A DNA stretch of 64,000 nt from Scleroderma bovista (GCA_037178675.1 JAYMGJ010000292.1:33045-97044), one strand, 5' to 3'. Numbered from the stretch's first letter, positions 22,315-33,489 are shown. Notes: generated from the sequence alone by a model not told the origin. Program-made: numbers and translations.

Positions 22315-24104
22315 TGTCACACACCAAACAGGTTTGGTACAGTGAACATGGAAGATAACACCTATATTGAATGATCCTTATGCGAAGGATAAGCATGATG
22401 GACCCTCATCATAGCCATCTATCGCACAAGAACCACCAAGAAGCAGAAGAAACTGAAGGAATAACATCAATTATGGTATGAGAAAGGAATGCACCCTTCT
22501 GCAGTCCAACTCCCATACCAGAACGATCAAAGAAGCGGAAGAATTGATGGAGAAATGAAGGAGAAAGAGAAGAAACAATTTTTAGTGCCCAAATGTCATT
22601 TTTAGGTGCCCAGTGCTGGCATTCTGATATTTTGAATATCTCCACCATTTCTGAAGCTATCAGGCATGTGACTATACTGTCAGAGAGCCCAGAGCGTGGT
22701 CTATCTGCCTGTCAAGTTCCGATGAAAATCTGTTCATTTCCCACAGAGATATTCCCCCCGCAATCCAGACGTTCGTCTCATCGCTCACTATGGAGTCCGT
22801 ATTTTCTCTGGATCATTTCTCTGCTATTGCTGCAGATCTCCACTGTGTCCTGCTCTTAGGACAGCCTCTCCCAGAGTTCCTGTGCACTGCCTGGCACATA
22901 TCTTCCCACCCTGCTCCCTCAGTCCCCCTTGTTCTCAGTCAGCATGTTCTCCTCATCAGTCCTGTGTCAAGGATGTACTTTGGTCATCTCTGTGTCCCCT
23001 GATTCCTCTGCCTATGGTCCCTTTCTCCCAGACCCCTGCCATGTCCATCTTCCTCTGTTGTTTGTCTCGCTTTCCTGGATGTGTCAAATTCAATACTCTA
23101 TCTGCTTCCCTACTTTCAGACGGCATCCTCCAGCACCATGACAGTTATACCCCCACTTTATAGTGCTGTTAGGAAGAAGAACTCTCTCTCTCATTCTTTC
23201 CCAGAAGGGAGCTCGTCAAGGGAGCCCATGGTTGCGCTTCAGTGGCATTAGAACACATGCACTATACCTTAGTGTATGCTGACCCCCCAAAGACCTCTGG
23301 ACCCCTGGTACCCTTCTTGTGGCTGTACTGTCTCGGATCAATCCCCCTATTTATCTCAGATCTTCCCCATTGTTGGCCTATCAAGTTCCTGTGATACACA
23401 GCCTCCCATGGCTGTGCATCAATGACTCCTCTGGCTGTGCAGTGACTCATCCCTTGCTTACTGATGCTCTCTTGTCATCAGTATTACTCTATCCCTTTCG
23501 CATTTTTGGTATATTACTCAGCTGATGACTCACTCCCTTACCAATCAATCTTGTCATGCAGCTTACTCATTCCTTTACTCAACAGCTTATTCATGCTCCC
23601 TATGCTTACTCATTCCTGCTTATCCCATGCTTACTGATCGCTTACAAACCCCTTACAAAGCTCTTACCAATCCCTTACCAATCCTTGACAAATTCTGCTT
23701 ACTCCCTTCTCTTTTTGTACTTTATGCTGCACCCCCCTCGTGTATTTAAACCCCCTGGGCTCAGCCCAGTGAAAAGAGACCCAATAGTATGAAATTATTC
23801 CTCTCTCAGTCTCCCTCTGTTGTATCTCTTCAAGTCCTTGAGTCCTTGTAGGCTTCAGTGAAGGTCTAAAGGCTCATTATCATCAAGTTTATCCAAGTTA
23901 TTCAAGATCTATTCTTCTGACTAGGCTCAAGCGGAGTCTAGGCTTCATACTAGTCAATCTTCCTTGCCTCTGGATGTCTGAGGCATCGCTGTTCCCTTGC
24001 TGCACTTTCCTCTCTGTGTAGCACCCCCAATTTCAACCCAACTCCTATCTGGATTCTGCGTAGGCAAACCACTACTCTTACCTAAACCCACACTTTGACT
24101 CACA
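22315..24104 (+). mobile_element. LTR-A copy 3 in LTR-B
   Basis: Starts TGTCACACACCAAACAGG and ends CACACTTTGACTCACA; 1790 bp. Flanks are ATGG (22311-22314) and GTGG (24105-24108), a 4-bp duplication with one mismatch. The promoter-like TATTTAAACCCCCTGGGC is near 23743-23760. The U3 frame (22790-23002 and following) is broken by a deletion relative to copies 2 and 4. Relative to copy 4 it lacks about 80 bp near the 5' end. Confidence 0.85.
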
Positions 24105-24769
24105 GTGGTCCAGACTTACTCTGCACAAACCCAGACTTACTCTCTGTGCTCCCCTAGTGCCCGGTGTAGGGGGTGAGTCCCTTGAATGCGCGAAAATGGG
24201 TGTCCGCCCAAGGAGACCTGGTCTGGCTTGACTAGGGGAGCTAAGGAGAATAGAGCGCAGGAGCGCACTCAGAGGTTCCGGGAGTCGAGAGAGAGCAGGG
24301 TAGGGGTGAGGAACGCAGCGAAAATGCGCAGGGAGTGCGCGACTAGGGAGTAGGGAGGTTGCCTAGTGTGTGTAGACACGTGCTAGGGAGAGCTGGGAAT
24401 AGCGGGATCCACTGGAAATCATTGGAGCGCCGAATAGGGTCGTCTAGGGTCGTCAGAAAACAAAGAGAGAGCGGCAGGACACGAGAGAAACGACAGAGAA
24501 ACACCGGAAACGACAGAACTCGCACTTAGACACTCAGACGGGGGCGGAAAAGAAACTTCTTATTTTTGTGAGGACTAGGGCTATATACTGAAGCCTAATC
24601 CAGGGGGAAGGGTACAAGCGACCCGAAGAGAAGGAGAGAGGATGACAGCGCTAAGAGGGAACGTAATACTAACATAATGACAGCTGTCAGGGACGCTAAA
24701 GCGAGGGGAAAGGCTGAGGGACACAAAGGCAGAAGCTAAAGTGACAGGAAGAGAAGTGGAGAGCAAACC

Positions 24770-25055
24770 CTATGTAGTGCGACCCTATGCAGTGCGATGC
24801 GACCCTATGCAGTGCGATGCGGCCCTATGCAGTGAGACCCTATGCAGGAGAGTGACCCGACCCGATGCAACACGACCCGATGCAATGCGACCCGATGCAA
24901 TGCGACCCGATGCAATGCGACCCTATGCAGTGAGACCCTACGCAGGAGAGTGACCCGACACAATGCAGTGCGACCCGATGCGATGTAGTGTGACCCGATG
25001 TGATGTAGCGTGACTCGATGCGATGTAGCGTGACCCGATGCGATGTAGTAGTGCA
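24770..25055. repeat. Short-period 'ATGC-CGACCC' array
   Basis: About twenty degenerate units built from GACCC(T/G)ATGCA(G/A)TGC, with periods near 15-20 bp, run from 24770 to 25055. They grade into units TGACCCGATGCGATGTAG. No reading frame is meaningful here. Confidence 0.85.
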
Positions 25056-25065
25056 ACTTGATGCT

Positions 25066-25736
25066 ACTCCAAGTGACTGAGACAGTCAGGAAGGGATAGG
25101 GATGAGCTACGCATGCAGGACCTTCGCAGGGCCCTATCGGGTGTACCAAGCTGCGCATTGGAGAGCTCTCGTGCGGGTAGGGTGCGGGTGGCTGTGCTGA
25201 GTAGCGTGGACTAGTCCAAACAGACCCGAAGCTATTCCGAGTGATCGCAACGCTCGCAGGAAGAGATAGGGAATAGCTACTCATGTGGGACCTTCGCAGG
25301 ACCCTAACGGGTGTACCAAGCTGCGCATTGGAGAGCTCTCGTGCGGGTTGGGTGTGGGTGGCTGTGCTGAGTAGCGCGGACTAGTTCAAACAGACCCGAA
25401 GCTATTCCGAGTGATCATGACGCTCGCAGGAAGAGACAGGGAATAGCTACTCATGCGGGACCTTCGCAGGACCCTATTGGGTGTACCAAGCTGCGCATTG
25501 GAGAGCTCTCGTGCGGGTTGGGTGCGGGTGGCTGTGCTGAGTAGCGCGGACTGGTCCAAACAGACCCGAAGCTATTCCGAGTGATCGCGACGCTCGCAGG
25601 AAGAGATAGGGAATAGCTACTCATGCGGGACCTTCACAGGACCCTATTGGGTGTACCAAGCTGCGCATTGGAGAGCTCTCGTGCGGGTTGGGTGCGGGTG
25701 GCTGTGCTGAGTAGCACGAGCGAGTTCGGGTGAATC
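25066..25736. repeat. 170-bp tandem array, ~4 units
   Basis: GTGTACCAAGCTGCGCATTG recurs at 25141, 25311, 25481 and 25651, exactly 170 bp apart; the last three units are near-identical and the first is diverged. The units are rich in CpG and contain AGAGCTCTCGTGCGGG. Confidence 0.92.
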
Positions 25737-25919
25737 CTGATCGGTATATGTGCACCTAGAGATGCATGCGTCTCTACACCGGACTTCATTTGTATGACCC
25801 GGACTTGACTCTCCACACTAACTAGCACCTACTAGTGTCTGGACTTACCTCCTCATTAGTCCCCTGCAACCCTGGACCTCCTAGTAAGATCGTCAAGGAG
25901 AACCTGTCTTGACAGTCTC

Positions 25920-26580
25920 CCCCTTCTTCACCAATAAAGGCTATCACCCTGATCTCTCAATCAATTCCGACCTCGGTCTCAGCTTGTCCAGAGCACAAGA
26001 ATACACCTCTGACCTCCAGAAATTTCATGAGTTCCTCTGCTCTGAGATGGCCCTTGAACAACAGTGCTACCAGGGCCCCACAGATGCAAAAAGGTCCACT
26101 CCACCAGACTTCAAAATAGGTGATGAAGTTTATGTGAAGGCCAAGTATTTCCGGTCCACGTGCCCCTCTAAGAAGCTCTCCAACAAGAATCTTGGACCCT
26201 TCACAATCATTGCTCAACCTGGAACCCACTCCTTCACACTCTGACTCCCCAATACAATGAAGTCTGTGCATCCCATCTTCCATGTCTTGCAACTAGAGAC
26301 CACTCACCAAAGTAGCACTCCCAACTGCATACAACCTCTGCCACCTCTGATTGAGATCGACAGAGAAGTTGAATATGAGGTTGAAGAAATCTTAGACTCC
26401 AAGATAGACAAGAGAAGGTGTCATTGCCAACTCCTCTACCTAGTCCACTAGGCTGGTTATGCAGGCATGGATGAAGAAACCTCCTGGCTACTCGCCACAG
26501 AGCTTGGCCATGGCTCTGAACTTGTTGTGGACTACCATTCCAAGTACCCTAGCAAACCTGGTCCCTACCTTCAAAACTGA
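25920..26580 (+). pseudogene. pol: Gypsy-1 integrase C-terminus and chromodomain
   Basis: Continuation of pol after LTR-B: SPFFTNKGYHPDLS, then a linker, the integrase SH3-like part (FKIGDEVYVKAKYF, LGPFTIIAQPGTHSF) and a chromodomain-like end (VEYEVEEILDSKID...LLYLVH, then AGYAGMDEETSWL). Chromodomains in Ty3/Gypsy integrases steer insertion to heterochromatin. TGA at 26242-26244 and TAG near 26450 break the frame; the former replaces an expected Arg. Confidence 0.85.
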
Positions 26581-26639
26581 TTCACTCTGCTGACTCTGTA
26601 CTTTGTCTCAAGTCCAAACAAATTCAATTGTCTAGTAGT

Positions 26640-28013
26640 ACAAAAAAAAAGGAAGAAGAAACTATTTACAAGTCTGCTACTCATCCTCACCCTGTGTATC
26701 CTCATCTTTGTCGTCCACCTCCACCCCCTTCTCTGCCTCCAATGCCTTTGCTGCTTCCAACTCCCTCTACATTGACCCCACCGATGACCCCTGTATGAAT
26801 GGCATCCACACGAATGTGCCAAGCTGCCACATGTCCTCTGCCCACTGCTGCTCAATCTCCAGTCAGACCCTCTCCATCTCCACCCTCTCGTCCTCCCTTG
26901 CAAACTGCCTCCTCTCGAGTGCCAAGCACTCATGCTTGATCTTGAGCCTCACGACCTCCCATGCCTTGGAGGCTGCCAACTGCTCCAACACCTGCACTAG
27001 CAACTGGGTAAGCATACCCAGCACATTGTGCTGTTCCTCTGCCATGGCCTTCAGGACCCCAAAAACCTCCTCATTGTTGTCCTCACCCTCCTCCATCATC
27101 ATATGTGCCTTCTTCTGCTTGTTGCCACCTCTTGGTGACATATTTGTCGCTGTCCTCGGCCTCCTCTGCATCACCTGCTTTGTCACCAGCTTTCCGCTGC
27201 CCTCCATTCCGCTCCCCACCAGTGTCTCTACCTCTACCACCTTCCTTGCAGTACTCCATGAGCATGATTTCCATATGGCTTGGCATTGAGCACACATCAT
27301 GGCCTTTGAACTCACCTGGGCCATGCACCCCACTGGGTTGTTGAGGTGCTCATGACACCTCATGCATGCCAAACACCTTGTGCCTGCTGCCACTGTTGGC
27401 ACTGCTGTCATCTCTCCACTACCCTGGGTAACTGCGATGGCTTCCACTCATGCCTGTGACCTCCACCATTGTTCTGCCGCCTTCCATGCCTTGAACTCTC
27501 GCCTCTGCCTTTCAATGTGTGCCTCCTGCACCACTTTGATCTTTGCCCACCTCTCCACCTCTGCACACTCCCTCACCAGTTCTGCCTGGTGCTCCTCCTC
27601 TGCTTTGCGCACTGCCTTGGCTCTCGCTGCCTCCTCTGCTCTACAAGCCTCCTCAGCTCTGCATGCCTGTCATGGCACCATCACGTCAGTACCATACAGT
27701 GAACATTGTGTTCATCACACACCTCCTTCCATCTCTGAACCTCCGCTCTGGCCTCCTCTACCTTCTGTTGTTGCTCTGCCTCCACTGCCTTCTTCACTGC
27801 CTCCCTCCACTCATGCTTGATGGACTTTGCCATTGCATCAACCTTGTTGTCTTCTGAGTTGGTGATCAGTTCATGGACCTCCACTTCTTGCCACTCATGG
27901 TGTTGAGCTTGCAAGGGGGCTGGTGTGCTGTGCTGAGAAGTCATGTTCAGTGTAGAAAGACAAGTTGTATGAACAATGTGGACAACATGCATCACACTTT
28001 TATACATGCCCAC
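26640..28013 (-). pseudogene. Antisense coiled-coil, Cys-cluster ORF of Gypsy-1
   Basis: Opposite to pol and located between the chromodomain and the 3' LTR. The product starts near 28013/27950 (MTSQHSTPAPLQ) and has a long Glu/Lys/Ala/Gln coiled-coil-like region (WREAVKKAVEAEQQQKVEEA). A Cys cluster CLACMRC...C..CAQCQAIWKSC follows (26863-27447), with an acidic/Leu-rich C-terminus ending in DDKDEDTQGEDE. From memory, similar antisense proteins with a paired CxxC cluster occur in Agaricomycete Gypsy elements; function unknown. At least two frame breaks lie between 27447 and 27681. Confidence 0.6.
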
Positions 28014-28110
28014 AGAAAATTCTGAACTCTGATCAAAACACTTATCTCAGCAGAACAATGCCAAAATCGTGAAGTCCACATGCACAAAGGCCCTCAAGGG
28101 TTCAGGCCCT

Positions 28111-28119
28111 AAAGGGGGG
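28111..28119 (+). other. Polypurine tract of Gypsy-1
   Basis: AAAGGGGGG, four bases before the TG of the 3' LTR: the expected plus-strand primer site. Confidence 0.85.
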
Positions 28120-28123
28120 ATAC

Positions 28124-28793
28124 TGTCATGACTGTGTGACACCTTCTGACTCTGCAAGGCCCCTAGTTTGTTGCAGACTCAAGTCCAATTGTGATTGGAC
28201 ACCTCCAACACTATGTACCCATCTCCACTCCAACTTTTCACACTCTGTCTCCTTTTAGTATATAGTTCCATGCCTATGCCTCCGGTTATTGTATGTTCCC
28301 AACCCCGTTCTGTCCCTGTCTCCCTTGTTCCCATTTTAGATTAGATCTGATTACTCATAGCTGTGCTCCATTAACCTTTTGATCTGTTATGCTTATCATC
28401 AATCTCCATTCCGTGTACCTTACTCATCTGTTTGTCATCCACAGACTTTTAGCTATGTCTCCGCTATGTCTCTCTCTGCTTCTTGGTTACTGTACATATC
28501 CAATGTAAAGTATAAGTACTCCACATGCTGAGGGGATTGTCCCTCAGTTCAAATATCAGCTTGAATACCTCTCGTGAACTCCTCCATCTTCACTCTCCAT
28601 CTCTGTTGCCATTCGACAACTCCGATTACCTTTGGACCTCAGTTCTCTGAAATATGAGGACTAGTATTCGCAAGGGTGCAGCACATACACTGAAGCCAAC
28701 GTCCTCAAACCTCCTGCAACTTATCCCTCAGTCCCCAGCCTTTGTGCTGAGCTCCGCTGTTGTTGGAGTTCATTGGAGGGAACGGTTCTGACA
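28124..28793 (+). mobile_element. Gypsy-1 3' LTR (670 bp)
   Basis: Starts TGTCATGACTGTGTGACACC and ends GGAACGGTTCTGACA. It contains TAGTATATAGTTCC near 28256 as a possible TATA element. No second copy of this LTR is in the window, because the 5' end of Gypsy-1 is truncated at 16500. Confidence 0.85.
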
Positions 28794-29640
28794 GCCATCC
28801 CATATGGGTGGGCTCAATATCTGTTTCCATTATATATAGGGCAGCCCACATGGTATCACATCATCTAATATAGTTGGGCTGTTACAGTAATTCACCCATA
28901 TCACACGAGTCAGCCCAATGCCTATCTTACTGTTGTTGATGTCTGGGCCCATAACACATGCCCCATCCCATATGAGTGGGCTCAGTACCTGTTCCCATCA
29001 TTGATAGGGCAGCCCATGATATATGATCTCATATGATATGTATGTGTGGGCTGTCATACTACCCTCCCCAGGGTATATGGGCCAGCCCACTTCTTATGTT
29101 CCCATTGTATATGCATGGGCCCAGCATAGTCACCCATCCCATACAGGTGGGCTCAATAGCTATCTCCATCATATATAGCACAGCCCATAAACTATAACAT
29201 CATATGATATGGGTGGGCTGGCATACTACCCTCTGCAGGGTATTTGGGCCAGCCCATTTCTTATGTTCTCATTGTCAATGCATGGGCCCAGAACACAGTC
29301 ACCCATCCCATACTGGTGGGCCCAATAGTTGTCTCCATAATATTATATAGCACAGCCCATAAACTGTAACATCATATTATATGGGTGGGCTGGAATAGTA
29401 CTTCACCCATGTTACATGGATATGCCCAACATTTATGTTGCCATTGTAGATGTCTGGGCTGAGGATACATTTCCCCATCTGATATGGGTGTGCTCACTGG
29501 CTGTCTCTTTCACCTATAGGGCAGCCCAAGAGCTGTTATGTGATTCAACCATGTCATATGTGTCATCATCCATGCCTGTTATTGATAGATCCAGTGTTTC
29601 ACAAACTTACTGTCATTGGCCTGGATGAAATGGGTGATCA
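28794..29640. repeat. ~170-bp tandem array, five diverged units
   Basis: CATCCCATA..GGTGGGCTCAATA followed about 25 bp on by GGGCAGCCCA or CACAGCCCA recurs at about 28797, 28964, 29135, 29304 and 29476 (spacing 167-172 bp). Many GGGCTG/CAGCCC half-sites make each unit hairpin-prone. A related TATGGGTGGGCT block reappears near 39495-39600. Confidence 0.85.
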
Positions 29641-29733
29641 CAATACATAACACACAGTCATATGGCAGGAGGGCACCAGAGTCATCACCTAAGAAATTAC
29701 TATACAGAAATATCTATGGGCTACAAGCCTTCA

Positions 29734-31049
29734 TTACATACTAGCCAATAAGGACTCCTCCAAACTTTGAACCTGCATAAAATCACACCTTGGCATATTA
29801 AGCCAATGGTGGATGTTATCCCTCATGTAATAGGTCAAACAGTGCCTATTCCCCTGAACAGCATTGACTCCATGCCTAAGCAACCTACCAGAAAATGCTG
29901 CCACAGTTCCTGGCCTATACAACAGCTCTATTCCAAGTGTGGGAAGATCCAAAACACAATGTTCAAAGTCTCTGACATTGACAAGGACATCATACCAGCT
30001 AGATCAGGAATGAGGGTCACGGTGGAGGGGTGTGCATGGGTTTGCAATGAAGAAAACATTGGTAAAGACCATGGGCCACCTGCAGAAGGCATGCTGCATT
30101 CTAGGGTCATTCTTGCAGGACCAATCATCAAGAAGTTCAATCCCGCACATACCTGCATCATACAGTTGTGGATGCATTATGGATAACACACCCAATATAA
30201 TGGAAGCAGGGAATGTCATGTACACCAGCCACTGGTACCCAGACTCTGTGTCCAGGTCCACAGAGATTGTTGGCACATCATGATGGGTCTATTCAAACAT
30301 GGAGTGGTTGCAAAAATTAAGCCCATGTAACTTACTGAGTGGCCTAATTGGTGTCTGGCTGGTGAGAATTCCAAACACCCCACAAGTTGGCCATCCTTAT
30401 TATTGAAGTATTGTGGCATTGTCCTCCATGTGTGGCCCAAGATGCTGCTGCCCAATGGATCCTGGAGGGAAGACATGGCATGAAATATGTGGTCCTTAAA
30501 ATACAAATCAATAGGTCACATAGTAATCAAGTGTGGATGTCACCTGTGTTGATTGGGCAATAGCATCAGGAATGTACCACAGAACAATAGTTCCATCCTC
30601 ACCAAGGATAATAGCAGGCTTGTCCACAAGCCCTGTAATTGATGAGGGAAAGTTCTTGACAAGCCATGCCTCCCGGTCCAGGTTGGATCCAGGTTCCATT
30701 GGAGCCAAGGCTTCATTCAGCCTGATAATATCAATACCAGACTGCACTGTTGGATGGATGGTGGAAAGGATTGTGGAAGTCCAATGAGGACACTCACTAC
30801 GATTGTTGTATGTGGCCACCAACATGGAAACCATGTGATTCATGCCAACTGCGGTATCCACTGGCACATCAAAAGAGGTTCTGGTGTGGGGTTGTCAGAC
30901 AGCGGAAAGGCCTCAAAGCAGAAGCGTTGGTGCATGTAAAGTGCTACTCTTTGAGCAAGATGGTAATCAGCCAATATGAGGGTGGGTGGAGCCATGGCAG
31001 AAAGGATTGGCAATTGGAATGGATCCAGTGTGCTGACATATATACTCAC
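29734..31049 (-). pseudogene. TET/JBP-like 2OG-Fe(II) dioxygenase, KDZ-associated family
   Basis: The family is known from comparative work on mushroom genomes as TET/JBP dioxygenases co-expanded with KDZ transposons; they act on modified bases in DNA. Segments in order are LPILSAMAPPTLILADYHLA, IRLNEALAPMEPGSN, ITGLVDKPAIILG.DG, SIMHPQLYDAG and the metal/cosubstrate core. That core has NPCTPLHRDPHS (HxD, 30016-30024), PGTVAAFSGRLLRHGV (second His) and GNRHCLTYYMRDNIH (candidate 2OG-binding Arg), ending near VQSLEESLLASM. It is broken by a TGA right after HRDPHS (30004-30006; CGA expected) and frameshifts near 30280, 30508 and 30860. A possible N-terminal extension to about 31250 is cut by LTR-A. 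Confidence 0.75.
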
Positions 31050-31253
31050 TCATATGAAGCCATGGTCATAACGGATCAAGGGATGGAAGATGATCCATTG
31101 TGATGGTACTATGTGTCTGAGCAGGGTGGTGACAGTGGAAATCACACCATACCATGGTTGCATTTGATATTAGCAGGAAATATGCCAATACACCAGTACA
31201 ATTGATGAGGGATGCGGATTGCATGAGGGACTTATGCCAATACACAACCATGG

Positions 31254-32334
31254 TGTCATGCACCAAACATGTTTGGTACTGTGGACATGGAGAAAAGTTA
31301 GCCGATGAAACTAATGCAAAGAATGCACCCAAGATCTGTTGAAAGATTGTCCTGACTTGAGGGATACAGACAGCCCTTGCTATCCATATCACACAAAGTC
31401 AGGACTATCCTTATGTGAAGAATGAATACAATCTTGTCATAGCCATCTATCACACAAGAATGACTATCCTGGAGCAAGAGATAAATGCTGACATCTGGCA
31501 GTCATCCCTCACACAAGAACCACCAAGAAGCAGAAGAATCCAATGAACAATGACCACTTCAGTATGAGAAAGGAATGCAAGCAATTGCAGTCCAACTCCC
31601 ATACCAGAACAACCAAAGAAGCAGAAGAAATGAATGAGAAATGAATGAGAAAAAGAGAAGAATCATTTTTAGTGCCCAAATGTCAAATTTAGGCGCCCAA
31701 TGCCAGCATTCCGATTTTTTGAATAGCTCCACCATTTTTGAAGCTATCAGGCATGTGACTATACCATCATGGAGCCTAGACCATGGTTTATCTGCCTGTC
31801 AAGTTCTGACATAAATCTGTTTATTTCCCATGGAGATATTCCACCTGCAATCCAGACACCCGCTTCATCAGTCACTATGGAGTCCACATTTTCTCTGGAA
31901 CATTTCTCCACTATTGCAGCAGACCTCAACTATGTCCTGCTCTTGGGACAGCCTCTCCCTGAGCTCCTGTGTACTGCCTGGTACATATCTTCCCAGCCAC
32001 TCCCATCAGTGGCACTGCTTCAGAAGCTCATCTCCAGATCTAAAGTTCAATTAAACACAGGTTGTGCTTCCCTTCTGTCTGAGTCACACAGAGTCACTCT
32101 GGCTCACTCTGACTCACTCTGCTGCGCATTATTCATCCCCTCTTGGCATTACTAATCCCCATTACTCCCCTTACCAATCACTTACCAATCATCCTTCAAA
32201 TCATGCTTATCATGCTGCTTATCGATTCATGACTCATGCCCCTATGATTCATATGCATTATGTCATTGCATATGCTCATTTAGCTTCGATCTACTCATCC
32301 CATGCTTTCCCCCCCTCTCTTTTGGGCCCCATAG
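31254..32334 (+). mobile_element. LTR-A copy 4 (variant A2), 3'-truncated
   Basis: Starts TGTCATGCACCAAACATG; shares with the 47.2-kb copy a 5' segment (GGACATGGAGAAA..TTAGCCGATG) not present in the other copies, which defines a subfamily. Homology ends at GGGCCCCAT, before promoter and U5. The U3 frame (31769 on) is interrupted after VALLQKL by a deletion. It contains tandem GACTCACTCTG units. Confidence 0.8.
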
Positions 32335-32805
32335 GCTTTTCTGCTGCAACCCTAGCAAAAAGAATGACTGGTGAGCAATGGACTGAGGACAATGTACAAG
32401 TAACTTACCTGCAACCCAATTTATTGTTCTACCAATTGGCTGATCATCCCCTTCAGATTCATACCAGTTGATCTTTGAAGGGTCCTTGAGAGTGCCATCA
32501 AGGTTGAGTGCACACTGATCTTCTCCAGTCATGTCAATGAACAAGAGTTGTACAGATTGATTTAAAGCCTCTTGGTGCTGGATTTAGTAGACTATATACT
32601 AGAGGACATGCACTAGACATGAGACATACATGAGACTACAGCATGTATGTAGGCAGTGCTATGACATCAATGGTGCAGGTATGGTTACCACAAGGCATAC
32701 ATGAGGCAAGGGACTAGGCTATACCCAGTGTATACAGTGTGTATACAAGGTGTTTAAATGCATTCCATGGTGTTCCAAAATGTGTCAGGGAGTATATAAG
32801 GTGCT
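32335..32805 (-). other. Unrecognised fragment plus LTR-like sequence
   Basis: Minus-strand frame 32335-32544 contains MTGEDQCALNLDGTLKDPSK and WYESEGDDQPIG, which looks like real protein but is not a family I can name with confidence. From about 32570, GCCTCTTGGTGCTGGATT...TATATACTA resembles 38450-38560, so it is probably a diverged LTR copy of that family. Confidence 0.4.
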
Positions 32806-33432
32806 TGTTATGACCATGTTCAACTCTGGTCTTATCTGGTAACTCCAGTTGCATTGCAGCTCTCCAGTTCAACTCTGGTCACTCACCATTACTCTGGTTG
32901 CAGTCACACAGATACACCTCTGTTAAGTATGACCCTTGGTCTAGCCTCCATTTAGTCCTTACCACACTCCCCTGTCAACCCTGCCTAGTCATGAGTTCGC
33001 TGTGTCCTTGTTATATCCTCTGCCTTGTATCATTTTCACTGGACCTGGTTTATTTTACCCAGTCCTGACTTTATTTTCATCAGACCTGACCTAGTCTCTT
33101 CTCTGGTTATCCCTTGTCCACTATTAGGATGTTTACTTGTCACCATATGTACTTGACCCTAGTTCTTACTTAGTATAAGTACTCTGTAGAATATCCTGTA
33201 CTCTCCAGTCTGAAATCAACTTAGTCTTGACTCCAGTTCCTGTCTGTCTCCATCTCCATCTTCACCTGACCAGAACCTATGCAAGGGATCAACACTTGAC
33301 CCCCTTGTTGTTGAATCCAATCAGTCTCAACTCTGGCTGGACTAAACCCTTGTCCAGCCTCTGTTCTTCCCCTTTGTCCATTTCTGTCTGGACTTGACTG
33401 GACCCCCTACCAGAGTAGTCCCAGACTTGACA
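32806..33432 (+). mobile_element. Solo LTR-D, 627 bp
   Basis: Starts TGTTATGACCATGTTC and ends CCCAGACTTGACA, flanked by perfect GTGCT duplications (32801-32805, 33433-33437). A second copy, carrying an inserted LTR-A, is at 47101-50079. Confidence 0.92.
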
Positions 33433-33489
33433 GTGCTTCATAGTATATATACAGTGTTTTGTGATCTATGTAGATTGATAGACTGTCCC

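Larger units (their letters stand above)
24165..25778. mobile_element. CpG-rich 1.6-kb LTR-like element with tandem repeats
   Basis: Starts TGTAGGGGGTGAG and ends GTCTCTACA, flanked by CCGG (24161-24164, 25779-25782), into LTR-B. No coding region is recognised. The left third holds a GCTATATACTGAAGCC promoter-like stretch (about 24580). The middle is a short-period array of GACCCTATGCAGTGCGATGC-like units, and the right part a 170-bp tandem array. TG..CA ends and a 4-bp duplication fit an LTR of unknown family. Its density of intact CpG contrasts with all neighbours. Confidence 0.6.
20530..25914 (+). mobile_element. Solo LTR-B with three nested insertions
   Basis: Starts TGTCATATCCATAC and ends GTCTTGACA, flanked by the duplication GTCTC (20525-20529, 25915-25919) inside Gypsy-1 integrase. 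It is the same LTR as 56973-58165, which is an uninterrupted 1193 bp. Removing the foldback element (21449-22169), LTR-A (22315-24104) and the CpG-rich element (24165-25778) leaves about 1.25 kb, so the 5.4-kb block is one solo LTR with three later insertions. Confidence 0.9.
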
